From the NCBI GenBank assembly GCA_945866125.1, contig CAMBFZ010000019.1, positions 7,605 through 71,604 of the forward strand: a stretch of DNA of 64,000 bases, in the 5' to 3' direction. Numbering within the stretch: position 1 is the stretch's first letter; each line of letters starts with the position of its first letter. Shown piece after piece: positions 7,461 to 15,412 of this stretch. The notes under the pieces were generated by a model that saw only the letters and a list, made by a program, of their open reading frames with translations, was not told the origin of the DNA and did no database searches. Source of the stretch: Bordetella parapertussis. Lineage in GTDB: Bacteria > Pseudomonadota > Gammaproteobacteria > Burkholderiales > Burkholderiaceae_D. Made by a program: the position numbers and the translations under genes.

Positions 7461-8402
7461 ATGGACACCGTTCAGAAGCATCAATACACCATCGGCGTCG
7501 TCGCGCGCCGCACCCACGTCCAACCTGAAACACTGCGTGTCTGGGAGCGGCGCTACGATTTGATCGTTCCCGGGCGCAGCGAAACTGGGCGCCGGCTTTA
7601 TTCAGAGGCAGACATTATTAAGCTATCGTTGGTAAAGCAACTGACAGAGCTGGGTCATCCCGTGAGCGGCCTGGCCAAATTATCCATTGACGCCTTGCGT
7701 GACCGGCTCAGTACGGCGACGGCAAGCGCGCCGAACGATACGCCTCGCCGTCTGCGTAAATGCCGTGTCATCTTTTTTAACGAATCATTTAGTGTGCGCA
7801 TGCGGCGTGAGCTGCTGCTGTTTCAGGATATTGACGTGGTGGAGCAATGGCAGCCGAGCGGGCAATCGGCGGCGGCGCCGCAGGCTGATGTGCTAATCAT
7901 TGCTGCTGCCACGATCAATGAGCAGTCGCTGGCTGATGTGCGCCGGCAGTTACTTGATACGGGTTGCGCAGCAGCGGTGGTGGTCTTTAATTTCGGTACC
8001 AAGATGGCACTGACCCAGCTTGAGCGCGCAGGCGTGGTGTGTCTGAAGGGAGCGGTGACTGCGACAGAAATCCATCGTGCCTGCTTGTCGCTGCGTACCC
8101 CAGCGCCGGAGGCCGCGCCGCAAGTGCGCGCGGCCACCGTGCCGGCGCCTCGCCGCTTTAGTGCCGAGCAGCTCGCGCGGGTTGCCGGGCTGACCGGCAC
8201 AATTGTTTGCGAGTGCCCCAACCATCTGGCTGAACTGATCGTTAGTCTCAGCGCGTTCGAGCAGTACAGTAGTGAATGCGCCAATCGTAATGATAAAGAC
8301 GCAGAGTTGCATGCGCAGCTCAATGAATCGGCTGCCAAGGCCCGCACGATTCTTGAAGAGAGCTTGGCGCGCCTGATCGAGATTGAGGGCATTGTTATTT
8401 AG
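7461..8402 (+). CDS. MerR-family transcriptional regulator with degenerate cobalamin-binding-like domain
   Basis: 313 residues from the ATG at 7461; a 96-base upstream extension from a TTG is unlikely because the MerR domain begins right at this ATG. Residues 5-75 are the winged-helix DNA-binding domain (YTIGVVARRT, LRVWERRYDL, RRLYSEADI) of the type found in CarH/LitR/MlrA regulators. The central part (about 95-215) looks like a Rossmann-type B12-binding domain, but the His motif that holds cobalamin in CarH is not visible, so light/B12 sensing is doubtful. The gene is divergent from the secreted gene copy 2 and lies 235 bases before the RND-LolA gene, both candidate targets. Confidence 0.8.
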   Translation: MDTVQKHQYTIGVVARRTHVQPETLRVWERRYDLIVPGRSETGRRLYSEADIIKLSLVKQLTELGHPVSGLAKLSIDALRDRLSTATASAPNDTPRRLRKCRVIFFNESFSVRMRRELLLFQDIDVVEQWQPSGQSAAAPQADVLIIAAATINEQSLADVRRQLLDTGCAAAVVVFNFGTKMALTQLERAGVVCLKGAVTATEIHRACLSLRTPAPEAAPQVRAATVPAPRRFSAEQLARVAGLTGTIVCECPNHLAELIVSLSAFEQYSSECANRNDKDAELHAQLNESAAKARTILEESLARLIEIEGIVI

Positions 8403-8637
8403 TGCACGGCACCTTATGCAAGGGGTTCCCGTCATGCTCGATTCGCTGCATGTCTGACTTTTTTCTTATTGAAATGGCGGTCAGTTATTATTCACGATCG
8501 CCCATCGTGCGGATTAATTTATTGGCATCGTTGGTGGATGACCGGCCGACCCGTATCTAATTAGCTCGCCCCAGTTTGCAGGCCACGCAGCGGGCTTGTG
8601 CTATCAAAAAAATAATAATTTGTCAGGAGACAATTGT

Positions 8638-11600
8638 ATGCGTAGTTATATTGGGTTCATTGTTCGTTTTCGCTGGGCTGTGCTTGCACTTGTTTTGCTT
8701 GCGACGGTTTTCTTGCATTTTCGTGGTCAGGCCCTGACCGTCATTATTGATCCCAACAACATCGTGCCGCGCTCGCATCCCTTCGTGGCGACCACGCTTA
8801 AAGTGGAAGAGATTTTCGGTTCGCGTTATGTCGGCGTAATCGGTATCACGCCGAAAGAAGGGGACGTCTTTAACCCCAAGGTACTCGAAAAAGTCCAGCG
8901 CATCACCGCTAAGCTACGTGAAACGCCGCGCGTGGTGAAAGCAAATCTGCTCTCGGTAGCGGCAAGGCGTGCAAAAGATATTCGTGGCACTGAGGAAGGC
9001 ATGGAGGTCAAACAAATGATGGGCGATGTGCCCGCCACGCCCGAGCAGATGGCCGCTCTGAAAGATGCGTTGCAACGTAATACCGCGTATATGAATTCGG
9101 TTGTCTCGCAAGATTTCAAGACCATTACAGTGCTGGCAGAAGTACGTGACGCCACGCCTGCCGAACTCAAAGAAGGCAAAGGTGGCTTCACCTATGTGAA
9201 TAAAAAAATCCTCGAGATCGTCGAGTCTGAACGGGATGAATCGGTCGATATCGTCGTTACCGGGTACCCGGCTTTTCTGGCCCAGCTTGAGCAGTTTTCC
9301 GCGCGTGGGGGCTTATTGCTGCTGCTTGCAATCGGTATTATCGGCGTGATTCACTATGAAGCGTTCCGCACGATACAGGGGCTGATCCTGCCTCTGCTGA
9401 CACCGATTATTGCCGTCACGTGGGGCAAGGGATTGATGGGATTGGCCAATGTGCCGCTCGATATTTTTAATATGTCCACGCCGATTCTAATTTTGGCCGT
9501 CGGCGCGGGACACGCGGTACAGATGCTCAAGCGCTACTACGAAGAATATAACGTGCTGCGGCAAGATCCGAATTTGTCACCCAAAGAGGCGAACCGATTG
9601 GCCGTGATTGAATCGATTGTGAAAATCGGCCCGGTGATGCTGACTGCCGGACTGGTCGCTGCCGCAGGATTTTTGTCGCTGATGATTTTCGATATCGTGT
9701 CGATTCGCGTTTTTGGTATTTTTTCCGGCATAGGCATCTTGAGTATTCTGGTCATTGAAATGACCTTCATTCCGGCCCTGCGTGCTGTGCTGCCGCCGCC
9801 AGGTGAAAAAGAAGCCCGCATGGAGCGCGAAGAGCGCTTCTGGGACCGTATCACGCATTTCTATGCCGACCTGTTGTTGGGACCCAATCGCCATCGGATT
9901 TTTATGGTGTGTGGAGTCATCATTGCGGTTGCTCTGGCTGGCATGTCCCAGCTCAAAATTGAAAGCGCGCTGAAAAAATATTTTGATCCTGATTTACCGT
10001 TGATGGTCGCTGACAAAAAGCTCAACGAGCGCATGGCAGGCACGAATAATATTTATCTCTTGATCGAAGGCGACAAACCCGACGCCATCAAAGATCCGGC
10101 CGTGCTGCGCGCCATGGATGAACTGCAGAATTATCTGACTACGCGTCCCAATATCGGCAAAGTGATTTCGATTGCCGAATTTATCAAGCGCATGAACCAG
10201 TCAATGAACGCGGATGATCCGGCTTTTTTCCGGATCCCGGACAAGCAGGCCACCATCGCGGAATATCTGCTGATTTATTCAATGTCTGGCGAGCCGGGTG
10301 ATTTTGACCCCTACGTTGATTATGATTACCGGATGGCCAACATGGTCGTCTTCACGCACAGTGACAGTACGGCAGATTTGCATGCACTGTGGAGTGAAAT
10401 CCAAATTTTTGTTGATGCCAAATTCCCGAAAAATATCAAAGTCAATATTGGTGGCAGCGTGGCGCAAAGTGCAGCGATCACCGACGTAATCGTGAAAGAT
10501 AAAATTTTAAATGTGATCCAGATCGCCAGTGTGGTGTTTCTCGCCACCGCATTTGTCTTCCGCTCGTTCATTGCCGGCTTGTTGGTCGTCACGCCCTTAC
10601 TGCTCTCGGTGTTAGTCAACATGGGGTTGATGGGATGGCTTGGCATGCGGCTCAATGTGCCCACGGCGCTCACATCGGCACTGGCCATTGGTATTGGTGC
10701 GGACTACGCGATCTATATGCTCTTTAGATTGCGCGAAGAAATCGCTAAAGGCACCAACACCGACGAAGCTTTCCGCAAGGTGCTCAGTACCGCTGGTAAG
10801 GCCTGCTTGTTTGTGGCCTCGGCAGTGGCAGGGGGCTATGCGGTACAGGCAGGGTCACGCGGCTATTACCCGCATACCTGGAGTGCGATCTTAATTGGCA
10901 CCGCCATGCTGGTCAGCGTCACCGCTGCGCTCACCGTGATGCCGGCCCTGGTTTTAAAATTCCGTCCTTCATTTATTTTTAAAGGAGATCATGTGAACAA
11001 CGCCGGCAACTTAAAATCCGGAACCGCGCTGATGCTTGTTCTGGGCTTCACTGCCATGCTTGGTGTGGCGCTGCCAAAGGCATCGTGGGCGATCACGCCG
11101 GTCGAGATCATGGAGAAAAATTTCGTCGTCGGCAAATACGCGGATTCCACCTCCGAGTCAACGATGACCCTGACTAACAAATCTGGTCAGCAGCGGGTAC
11201 GCAAATCCTTCGGCACCAGCAAGCTCGACGCGAATGGTGTGGACAACAAGCGCATGACACGTTTCCTTGAGCCCGTTGATGTCAAAGGCACGGTGTCGCT
11301 GCTCGTTGAGCATTCTGACAAAGACGACGATATCTGGATTTATCTGCCTAGCGTAAAAAAAGTAAGACGCCTTATCTCCAGCAATAAAAAAGACAGCTTC
11401 GTGGGTACCGATTTTTCTTATGGCGACGTCATCGGCCATAAGGTCAAGGAGTGGAATCACACGCTGGTCAAAGAAGAAGAGGTCGATGGCAAGCCTTGCT
11501 ATGTGATCGAATCGCTGCCGCGGGACGCGTCCGTCAAAGCCAACACCGGTTACGCAAAGCGGGTTGCGTGGATTCAGAAAGATAATTTTGTGACCCTCAA

Positions 11601-11817
11601 ATCAGCCTCCTACGACGAGGCCAACGAGCTGCTTAAAGAAGCGCGTTACAGCCACTGGAAGGAAGTCGACACCGTCAAGCATAAATGGCAGGCTGGCGTT
11701 CTTGAAGCCCGCAATATGCAGACCGGCCACAGCACGGTGATCACGATTGACCAGTTCAAGGTCAACAATGGTGTGAAGGACGATTATTTCACCACGCGGT
11801 ATATGGAACAGCAATGA
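8638..11817 (+). CDS. MMPL/RND-family exporter fused to LolA-like periplasmic protein
   Basis: 1059 residues. The ATG at 8638 follows AGGAG; an earlier ATG at 8596 lacks a site. Residues 1 to about 785 are an RND transporter of the MMPL type: TM near 10-25, a periplasmic loop, a first TM bundle (GGLLLLLAIGIIGVIHYEA onward), a second loop, and a second bundle (ALAIGIGADYAIYMLFRLRE). Residues 786-1059 are an outer-membrane lipoprotein-sorting, LolA-like domain, usually a separate exported protein. The join is in frame without a stop, yet AAGGAG and GTG at 10993 mark an internal start followed by a signal-peptide-like stretch. The cargo, probably a lipid or hopanoid-like molecule, is not known. 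The barrel gene overlaps the end. Confidence 0.85.
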   Translation: MRSYIGFIVRFRWAVLALVLLATVFLHFRGQALTVIIDPNNIVPRSHPFVATTLKVEEIFGSRYVGVIGITPKEGDVFNPKVLEKVQRITAKLRETPRVVKANLLSVAARRAKDIRGTEEGMEVKQMMGDVPATPEQMAALKDALQRNTAYMNSVVSQDFKTITVLAEVRDATPAELKEGKGGFTYVNKKILEIVESERDESVDIVVTGYPAFLAQLEQFSARGGLLLLLAIGIIGVIHYEAFRTIQGLILPLLTPIIAVTWGKGLMGLANVPLDIFNMSTPILILAVGAGHAVQMLKRYYEEYNVLRQDPNLSPKEANRLAVIESIVKIGPVMLTAGLVAAAGFLSLMIFDIVSIRVFGIFSGIGILSILVIEMTFIPALRAVLPPPGEKEARMEREERFWDRITHFYADLLLGPNRHRIFMVCGVIIAVALAGMSQLKIESALKKYFDPDLPLMVADKKLNERMAGTNNIYLLIEGDKPDAIKDPAVLRAMDELQNYLTTRPNIGKVISIAEFIKRMNQSMNADDPAFFRIPDKQATIAEYLLIYSMSGEPGDFDPYVDYDYRMANMVVFTHSDSTADLHALWSEIQIFVDAKFPKNIKVNIGGSVAQSAAITDVIVKDKILNVIQIASVVFLATAFVFRSFIAGLLVVTPLLLSVLVNMGLMGWLGMRLNVPTALTSALAIGIGADYAIYMLFRLREEIAKGTNTDEAFRKVLSTAGKACLFVASAVAGGYAVQAGSRGYYPHTWSAILIGTAMLVSVTAALTVMPALVLKFRPSFIFKGDHVNNAGNLKSGTALMLVLGFTAMLGVALPKASWAITPVEIMEKNFVVGKYADSTSESTMTLTNKSGQQRVRKSFGTSKLDANGVDNKRMTRFLEPVDVKGTVSLLVEHSDKDDDIWIYLPSVKKVRRLISSNKKDSFVGTDFSYGDVIGHKVKEWNHTLVKEEEVDGKPCYVIESLPRDASVKANTGYAKRVAWIQKDNFVTLKSASYDEANELLKEARYSHWKEVDTVKHKWQAGVLEARNMQTGHSTVITIDQFKVNNGVKDDYFTTRYMEQQ
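10982..10995 (+). promoter_or_regulatory. Internal ribosome-binding site and GTG start for the LolA-like part
   Basis: AAGGAG is followed at five bases by GTG (10993-10995), in frame with the RND gene. The 33 codons after it read as a signal peptide: short polar start, LKSGTALMLVLGFTAMLGV core, ...KASWA then ITPVE. A separate 274-residue periplasmic protein could thus be made from the same mRNA. Confidence 0.6.
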
Positions 11818-13112
11818 CGCTGCAGTCGCGCTCAAGAGGCCCGAGAAATATTGGCCATGCACTCGCCACGGTGAGTGCGGGTGCGTTGCTGCTGCTCGGG
11901 ATGCTTGTGCCGGTGGCCTGTGCAGCGGGCGCCGACGACGGGCCGGAATTGGCCCCGCCGGAGCGCGCAGCCGGGTCTGGTCTGACGCGCGGGCTCAATC
12001 AGTTAGGTCTGACGGGTTCTCTGCGCAGTGGTATCTGGTCATCCAATCGGCTCTACGATGATGTCGGGAATGTTGGCACGGCGTCAAACTGGCTTAAGCT
12101 GGAAAAAAAACTCAATAGCGGGTTGGGACTCTATGCCGAGGGTTACGCCGCACGAGAAGATGTAAGAAGTAATGGCTACTCTCGCTCGCGTGTGCGCGAG
12201 GCCTACCTCGAGGGCCGTGCAGGCGCCTTTGACTTCAGGGTTGGCAAACAAATCATCGCGTGGGGGCGCGCGGACCGTCTTAATCCGACTGACAATCTGA
12301 CCGGGCGAGACGCGACCTTGATGGGCGCCGATATTGATGAAGATCGCTTTGGCTCGGTAGCGGCCAAGGGCTCATGGAATGTGGATCCGTATACGAGCCT
12401 GAGCGCAATCTGGTTACCGGAATTCGCCCCAAACAAAATATTTTTACGCCCTGGTTTTTCAGAGAGCACGCCGACTGGCAGCCGGCAATGGGCACTCAAG
12501 ATGGATCAGTCCGGTAAAACAATCGATTGGTCGCTATCCTATTTTGATGGCTATGACCTTGCCGGCGATCTGTCGGCGGCGTTAAGGATTCAGCATTATC
12601 GGACTAAGGTCATCGGCATGGATGCAGCGACAAGCGTAGGCAGCTATCGCTTCGCGCTGGAATCGGCCTACACGATGACGGAAGACCCGGATGGCAACAA
12701 TGAATTCGTCAAAAATCCCTTTGTGTATACCGTCTTTGGGGTTGAGCATGATTTCGGTAATGAGACCAGCGGCATCGTGCAGATTTTTAATCGCCATGTG
12801 CTGAACTACAGCACGCCCTCAGATGCGGCACGGCTGCATGCCATCTTCAGTTCGCAACTCGATCGTAATCAAAACGGTGTGAGCTTGCGTATCGCCAAAA
12901 AATGGTGGAATCAGACACTGGAAACCGAATTGGCGGGCTCGAGTCTGATCGAGCGCCGGGCTTACTCGGTACGACCCCGGATTACTTATTTGTGGAGCGA
13001 CAGCATCAAGCTGCTGGCCGGCTATGAGTATTATCAGGGTGGCAGCGATACGCTCTTTGGCTACCTGAAAAAGAATAACGTGCTCTTCGCAGAACTGCGT
13101 TATTTTTATTAA
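11814..13112 (+). CDS. Outer-membrane beta-barrel protein (DUF1302-like)
   Basis: 432 residues. The start codon overlaps the stop of the RND-LolA gene (ATGA), so the two are translationally coupled. The signal peptide is unusually long: a basic start, then ALATVSAGALLLLGMLVPVACA before AGADD. The rest consists of regular amphipathic strands with aromatic girdles (SLRSGIWSSNRLY, LEGRAGAFDFRVGKQIIAWGR) and ends in ELRYFY, a C-terminal aromatic typical of BAM substrates. Barrels of this kind are paired with RND and LolA-like proteins in proteobacterial export clusters, which suggests an inner-membrane pump, periplasmic carrier and outer-membrane acceptor working on one lipid-like substrate. The family name is tentative. 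Confidence 0.7.
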   Translation: MTLQSRSRGPRNIGHALATVSAGALLLLGMLVPVACAAGADDGPELAPPERAAGSGLTRGLNQLGLTGSLRSGIWSSNRLYDDVGNVGTASNWLKLEKKLNSGLGLYAEGYAAREDVRSNGYSRSRVREAYLEGRAGAFDFRVGKQIIAWGRADRLNPTDNLTGRDATLMGADIDEDRFGSVAAKGSWNVDPYTSLSAIWLPEFAPNKIFLRPGFSESTPTGSRQWALKMDQSGKTIDWSLSYFDGYDLAGDLSAALRIQHYRTKVIGMDAATSVGSYRFALESAYTMTEDPDGNNEFVKNPFVYTVFGVEHDFGNETSGIVQIFNRHVLNYSTPSDAARLHAIFSSQLDRNQNGVSLRIAKKWWNQTLETELAGSSLIERRAYSVRPRITYLWSDSIKLLAGYEYYQGGSDTLFGYLKKNNVLFAELRYFY

Positions 13113-13243
13113 GATTAGTGGCCGGATAGTTGCTTGAATCCGGCGCACAATCTCGGCATCCTCGCATCTTCCCGGTTTTTCTGGCTGCAATAGCCTATGA
13201 TGCTTCCCTTCCTCAGCTACCGGCAGTGCACCGGCATTCAACA

Positions 13244-14431
13244 ATGACCACCCTTGTCAAGAACGATCAACCATTCCCGCTACTGCAATGGACAGAAAAC
13301 GAGCAGGCCTGTAGCGCCCGCTGGCGTTCCGAAAATGGCGTGTCGCCGCCAAAGCGTGTGGTCGTGGCCGACGATACCCTGACCGCTGATTCGGCGTATC
13401 GGCTAGCCTGCGAAGGTACCGGTATTTTATGGCGCGGCGATTTTCAAAATGCACGTCAGTTGCTGCAGGCATTGGCGCGACGTGCCGACCGGCCCGCCAA
13501 AAAATCCGGCAGAAAATCCAACAAGCCGGCCCCCTCAATGACGGAGACCTTTCATCTGCACCGACAGGCACAGTCGCAGCGGTCGCGCACCCTGGGCATG
13601 CTCCTGATCGGCTTTGATGCCGACCACAGCGTGCCGCTGCGTCGGGCACCGGACGTCAGGCTGGCGTGTAACGAAGCCTATGGCCGTAACGAGATGCCCT
13701 ATGTTGCATCAATGCGCGAGCTGCTTGGGGTAATCAGCGCCCACGAATGGCGTAAACGCGGGGTAGAGATTGCCGCCTTATCTGACGATGCACCGTGCCG
13801 CATTCATCCGCACTACGGCGTGTTTGCACCTGTCCGTACCGACTATGTGCCGCTGGTTGCCGAAGCGCCGTTGCCGGCTACGCTGCAAACAAATTCATTG
13901 GCGTTTGATATTGGGACCGGCACCGGCGTGCTTGCTGCGGTGCTGGCCAAACGGGGCATCGCGCGTGTTGTTGCAACCGATCTGGATGCGCGTGCCTTGT
14001 CGTGCGCCCGTGAAAATATCGACAGGCTGGACTTGCGTACGCAGATCAGCTTGGTTGAAGCCGATTTATTCCCGCCCGGCCAGGCACCGCTGATTGTCTG
14101 TAATCCGCCCTGGGTACCGGCGCGACCAAGTTCACCGATTGAGCATGCGGTGTTTGATCCGGAGAGCCGGATGCTGCGCGGATTTATGGCGGGACTGGCC
14201 GCACACCTGACGCCGGATGGTGAGGGCTGGCTGGTTCTGTCGGATCTGGCCGAACATCTCGGCTTACGCAGCCGCGGTGAATTACTTGAATGGATTGATG
14301 CTGCTGGTTTGAAGGTCGTCGCGCGCATTGATGCGCGGCCCACCCATGCGAAAGCTGCGGATCCGACCGATGCTTTGCATGCAGCAAGGGCGGCTGAGGT
14401 GACCTCATTGTGGCGTCTGGGGGCGCGCTAA
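13244..14431 (+). CDS. Class I SAM-dependent methyltransferase (HemK/PrmA-like)
   Basis: 395 residues from the ATG at 13244; the frame is open to a TTG at 13130 but nothing supports that start. The SAM-binding motif FDIGTGTGVLAAVLA is near residues 221-235, the acidic motif ATDLDARA follows, and the NPPW catalytic motif is at about 287, as in enzymes that methylate an amide or exocyclic amine (HemK/PrmC, RlmG, TrmN6). The N-terminal 190 residues carry no known domain that I can see. It lies 131 bases after the barrel gene and may be transcribed with it. The substrate is unknown; it is not the canonical prmC, which would be smaller and lack this N-terminus. Confidence 0.75.
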   Translation: MTTLVKNDQPFPLLQWTENEQACSARWRSENGVSPPKRVVVADDTLTADSAYRLACEGTGILWRGDFQNARQLLQALARRADRPAKKSGRKSNKPAPSMTETFHLHRQAQSQRSRTLGMLLIGFDADHSVPLRRAPDVRLACNEAYGRNEMPYVASMRELLGVISAHEWRKRGVEIAALSDDAPCRIHPHYGVFAPVRTDYVPLVAEAPLPATLQTNSLAFDIGTGTGVLAAVLAKRGIARVVATDLDARALSCARENIDRLDLRTQISLVEADLFPPGQAPLIVCNPPWVPARPSSPIEHAVFDPESRMLRGFMAGLAAHLTPDGEGWLVLSDLAEHLGLRSRGELLEWIDAAGLKVVARIDARPTHAKAADPTDALHAARAAEVTSLWRLGAR

Positions 14432-14589
14432 AAAGCGAGGGCTAGTGCCGACAAATTGGAGGCAAGTCCCGTCAACCTTTATTTTTGCAACACATTGAAG
14501 ATCAGCGCTAGTGCATTAACAATCAATTCTTAGCGGTTTGCCATCCTGTTTGAGTTACTTAGTCCTTGTGCAATTCAAGGGAGGTCGAC

Positions 14590-15159
14590 GTGGATACTGG
14601 CAGAAGTAATCGTTCCGAGCATTTTTTTGCTTACTTACCCCACCAAGTGCAGGGTGACGCGGTCGGTGTTCAAGAGAGTGTTATTGGATGTCAAAAAGTC
14701 AAAATTAATGAGGGAGATAAAAAGAAATCAGTGATCGTATTTACGAGAATTCCTATTTCTGAATTTGATAGCAGCAAGGCAGCACAAAAATCAGCCGCCA
14801 AGGCTGTTGACCAGTTGAAAAATTTTTATCAACTCAATGGCATGAAGAAAAAGACGGCAAGCAGCGCTGTTCATAATATTAAGCACCGGCCTGATAACTT
14901 ACACTCTGTGAATGCGATGAGTACGCAGCATTTTGAAGAATTTGCGATGGCGGCTCTTCATATGCCAATGATCGGTTCACTAGACCAGCTCGTTGACTTG
15001 AATGAATCAACCGAAATTATTCGTCAACATCATATGAAAAAAGCCTTTGAAGCAGACGGTGAGATGATCGAAAATGCGTTGATAAAAAACGATAATTTCA
15101 GTACCGATGATTTTTCCCAAACAGAGATCGCAACTGAAGTCACCACTAAAAAAACCTAA
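14590..15159 (+). CDS. Unrecognised 189-residue protein, low GC
   Basis: Not recognised. GTG at 14590 is chosen because AGGGAGG ends five bases before it; a TTG at 14566 would overlap that site. The product is soluble, rich in Lys, Asn, Ser and Glu, with helix-forming stretches (SSKAAQKSAAKAVDQLKNFYQ; QHHMKKAFEADGEMIENAL) and no signal peptide. The codons are more AT-rich than those of the methyltransferase before it, which suggests acquisition. The frame continues open for 62 codons beyond the TAA, see the next entry. An effector or chaperone role would fit the style but there is no direct support. Confidence 0.55.
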   Translation: MDTGRSNRSEHFFAYLPHQVQGDAVGVQESVIGCQKVKINEGDKKKSVIVFTRIPISEFDSSKAAQKSAAKAVDQLKNFYQLNGMKKKTASSAVHNIKHRPDNLHSVNAMSTQHFEEFAMAALHMPMIGSLDQLVDLNESTEIIRQHHMKKAFEADGEMIENALIKNDNFSTDDFSQTEIATEVTTKKT

Positions 15160-15348
15160 GGGCAGCAACCAGCCACCATCGTTCAACTTGCTGTGCCTGT
15201 GGTGTTCGATTCAGCGACGCAATATAAAGGCGGCTTTAGTAAACATGAGGAGGTCGCCAACATTAATAGGGGTGACTTCGTCCCGTTGGTAATCAACTCG
15301 ACAGTGGCAATTTTAGATCACAATGCCTTACTGGTTGCGACCTGTTAA
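15160..15348 (+). pseudogene. In-frame extension after TAA, possible lost C-terminus
   Basis: Directly after the TAA at 15157-15159 the same frame stays open for 62 codons (GQQPATIVQLAVPVVFDSA..., then KHEEVANINRGDFVPLVI) to a second TAA. The composition is protein-like, with hydrophobic strands, and there is no start codon with a ribosome site inside it. The simplest reading is that a longer gene was cut by a stop mutation. It could also be a chance open frame. Confidence 0.35.
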
Positions 15349-15395
15349 TCACGACAATTCACGCAATCAAAACATCATCAACAGGTCGCAATCAG
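15331..15395. repeat. Imperfect inverted repeat, 16-bp arms
   Basis: CTGGTTGCGACCTGTT (15331-15346) and AACAGGTCGCAATCAG (15380-15395) pair at 15 of 16 positions around a 33-base loop, between two convergent genes. It has no T-tract, so it may be a REP/MITE-like element rather than a simple terminator. Confidence 0.55.
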
Positions 15396-15412
15396 CATCA
15401 CTTCACATCGTC

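Larger units (their letters stand above)
5595..7690. repeat. Tandem duplication: secreted gene plus divergent MerR-family gene
   Basis: Two copies of one arrangement lie head to tail: a leftward 140-codon secreted gene, its AT-rich upstream region, and the start of a rightward MerR-family gene. Copy 1 spans about 5595-6600 and copy 2 about 6669-7690. The secreted genes and the first ~150 bases upstream are nearly identical; I count roughly 15 differences in the coding part. Similarity drops further upstream, and the MerR halves are clearly diverged, the first being broken. Confidence 0.8.

Noticed and set aside
10991..10996. ATG at 10991 as start of the LolA-like protein
   Set aside because: It is followed at once by TGA; the GTG two bases later is in frame with the LolA-like part and well placed after AGGAG.
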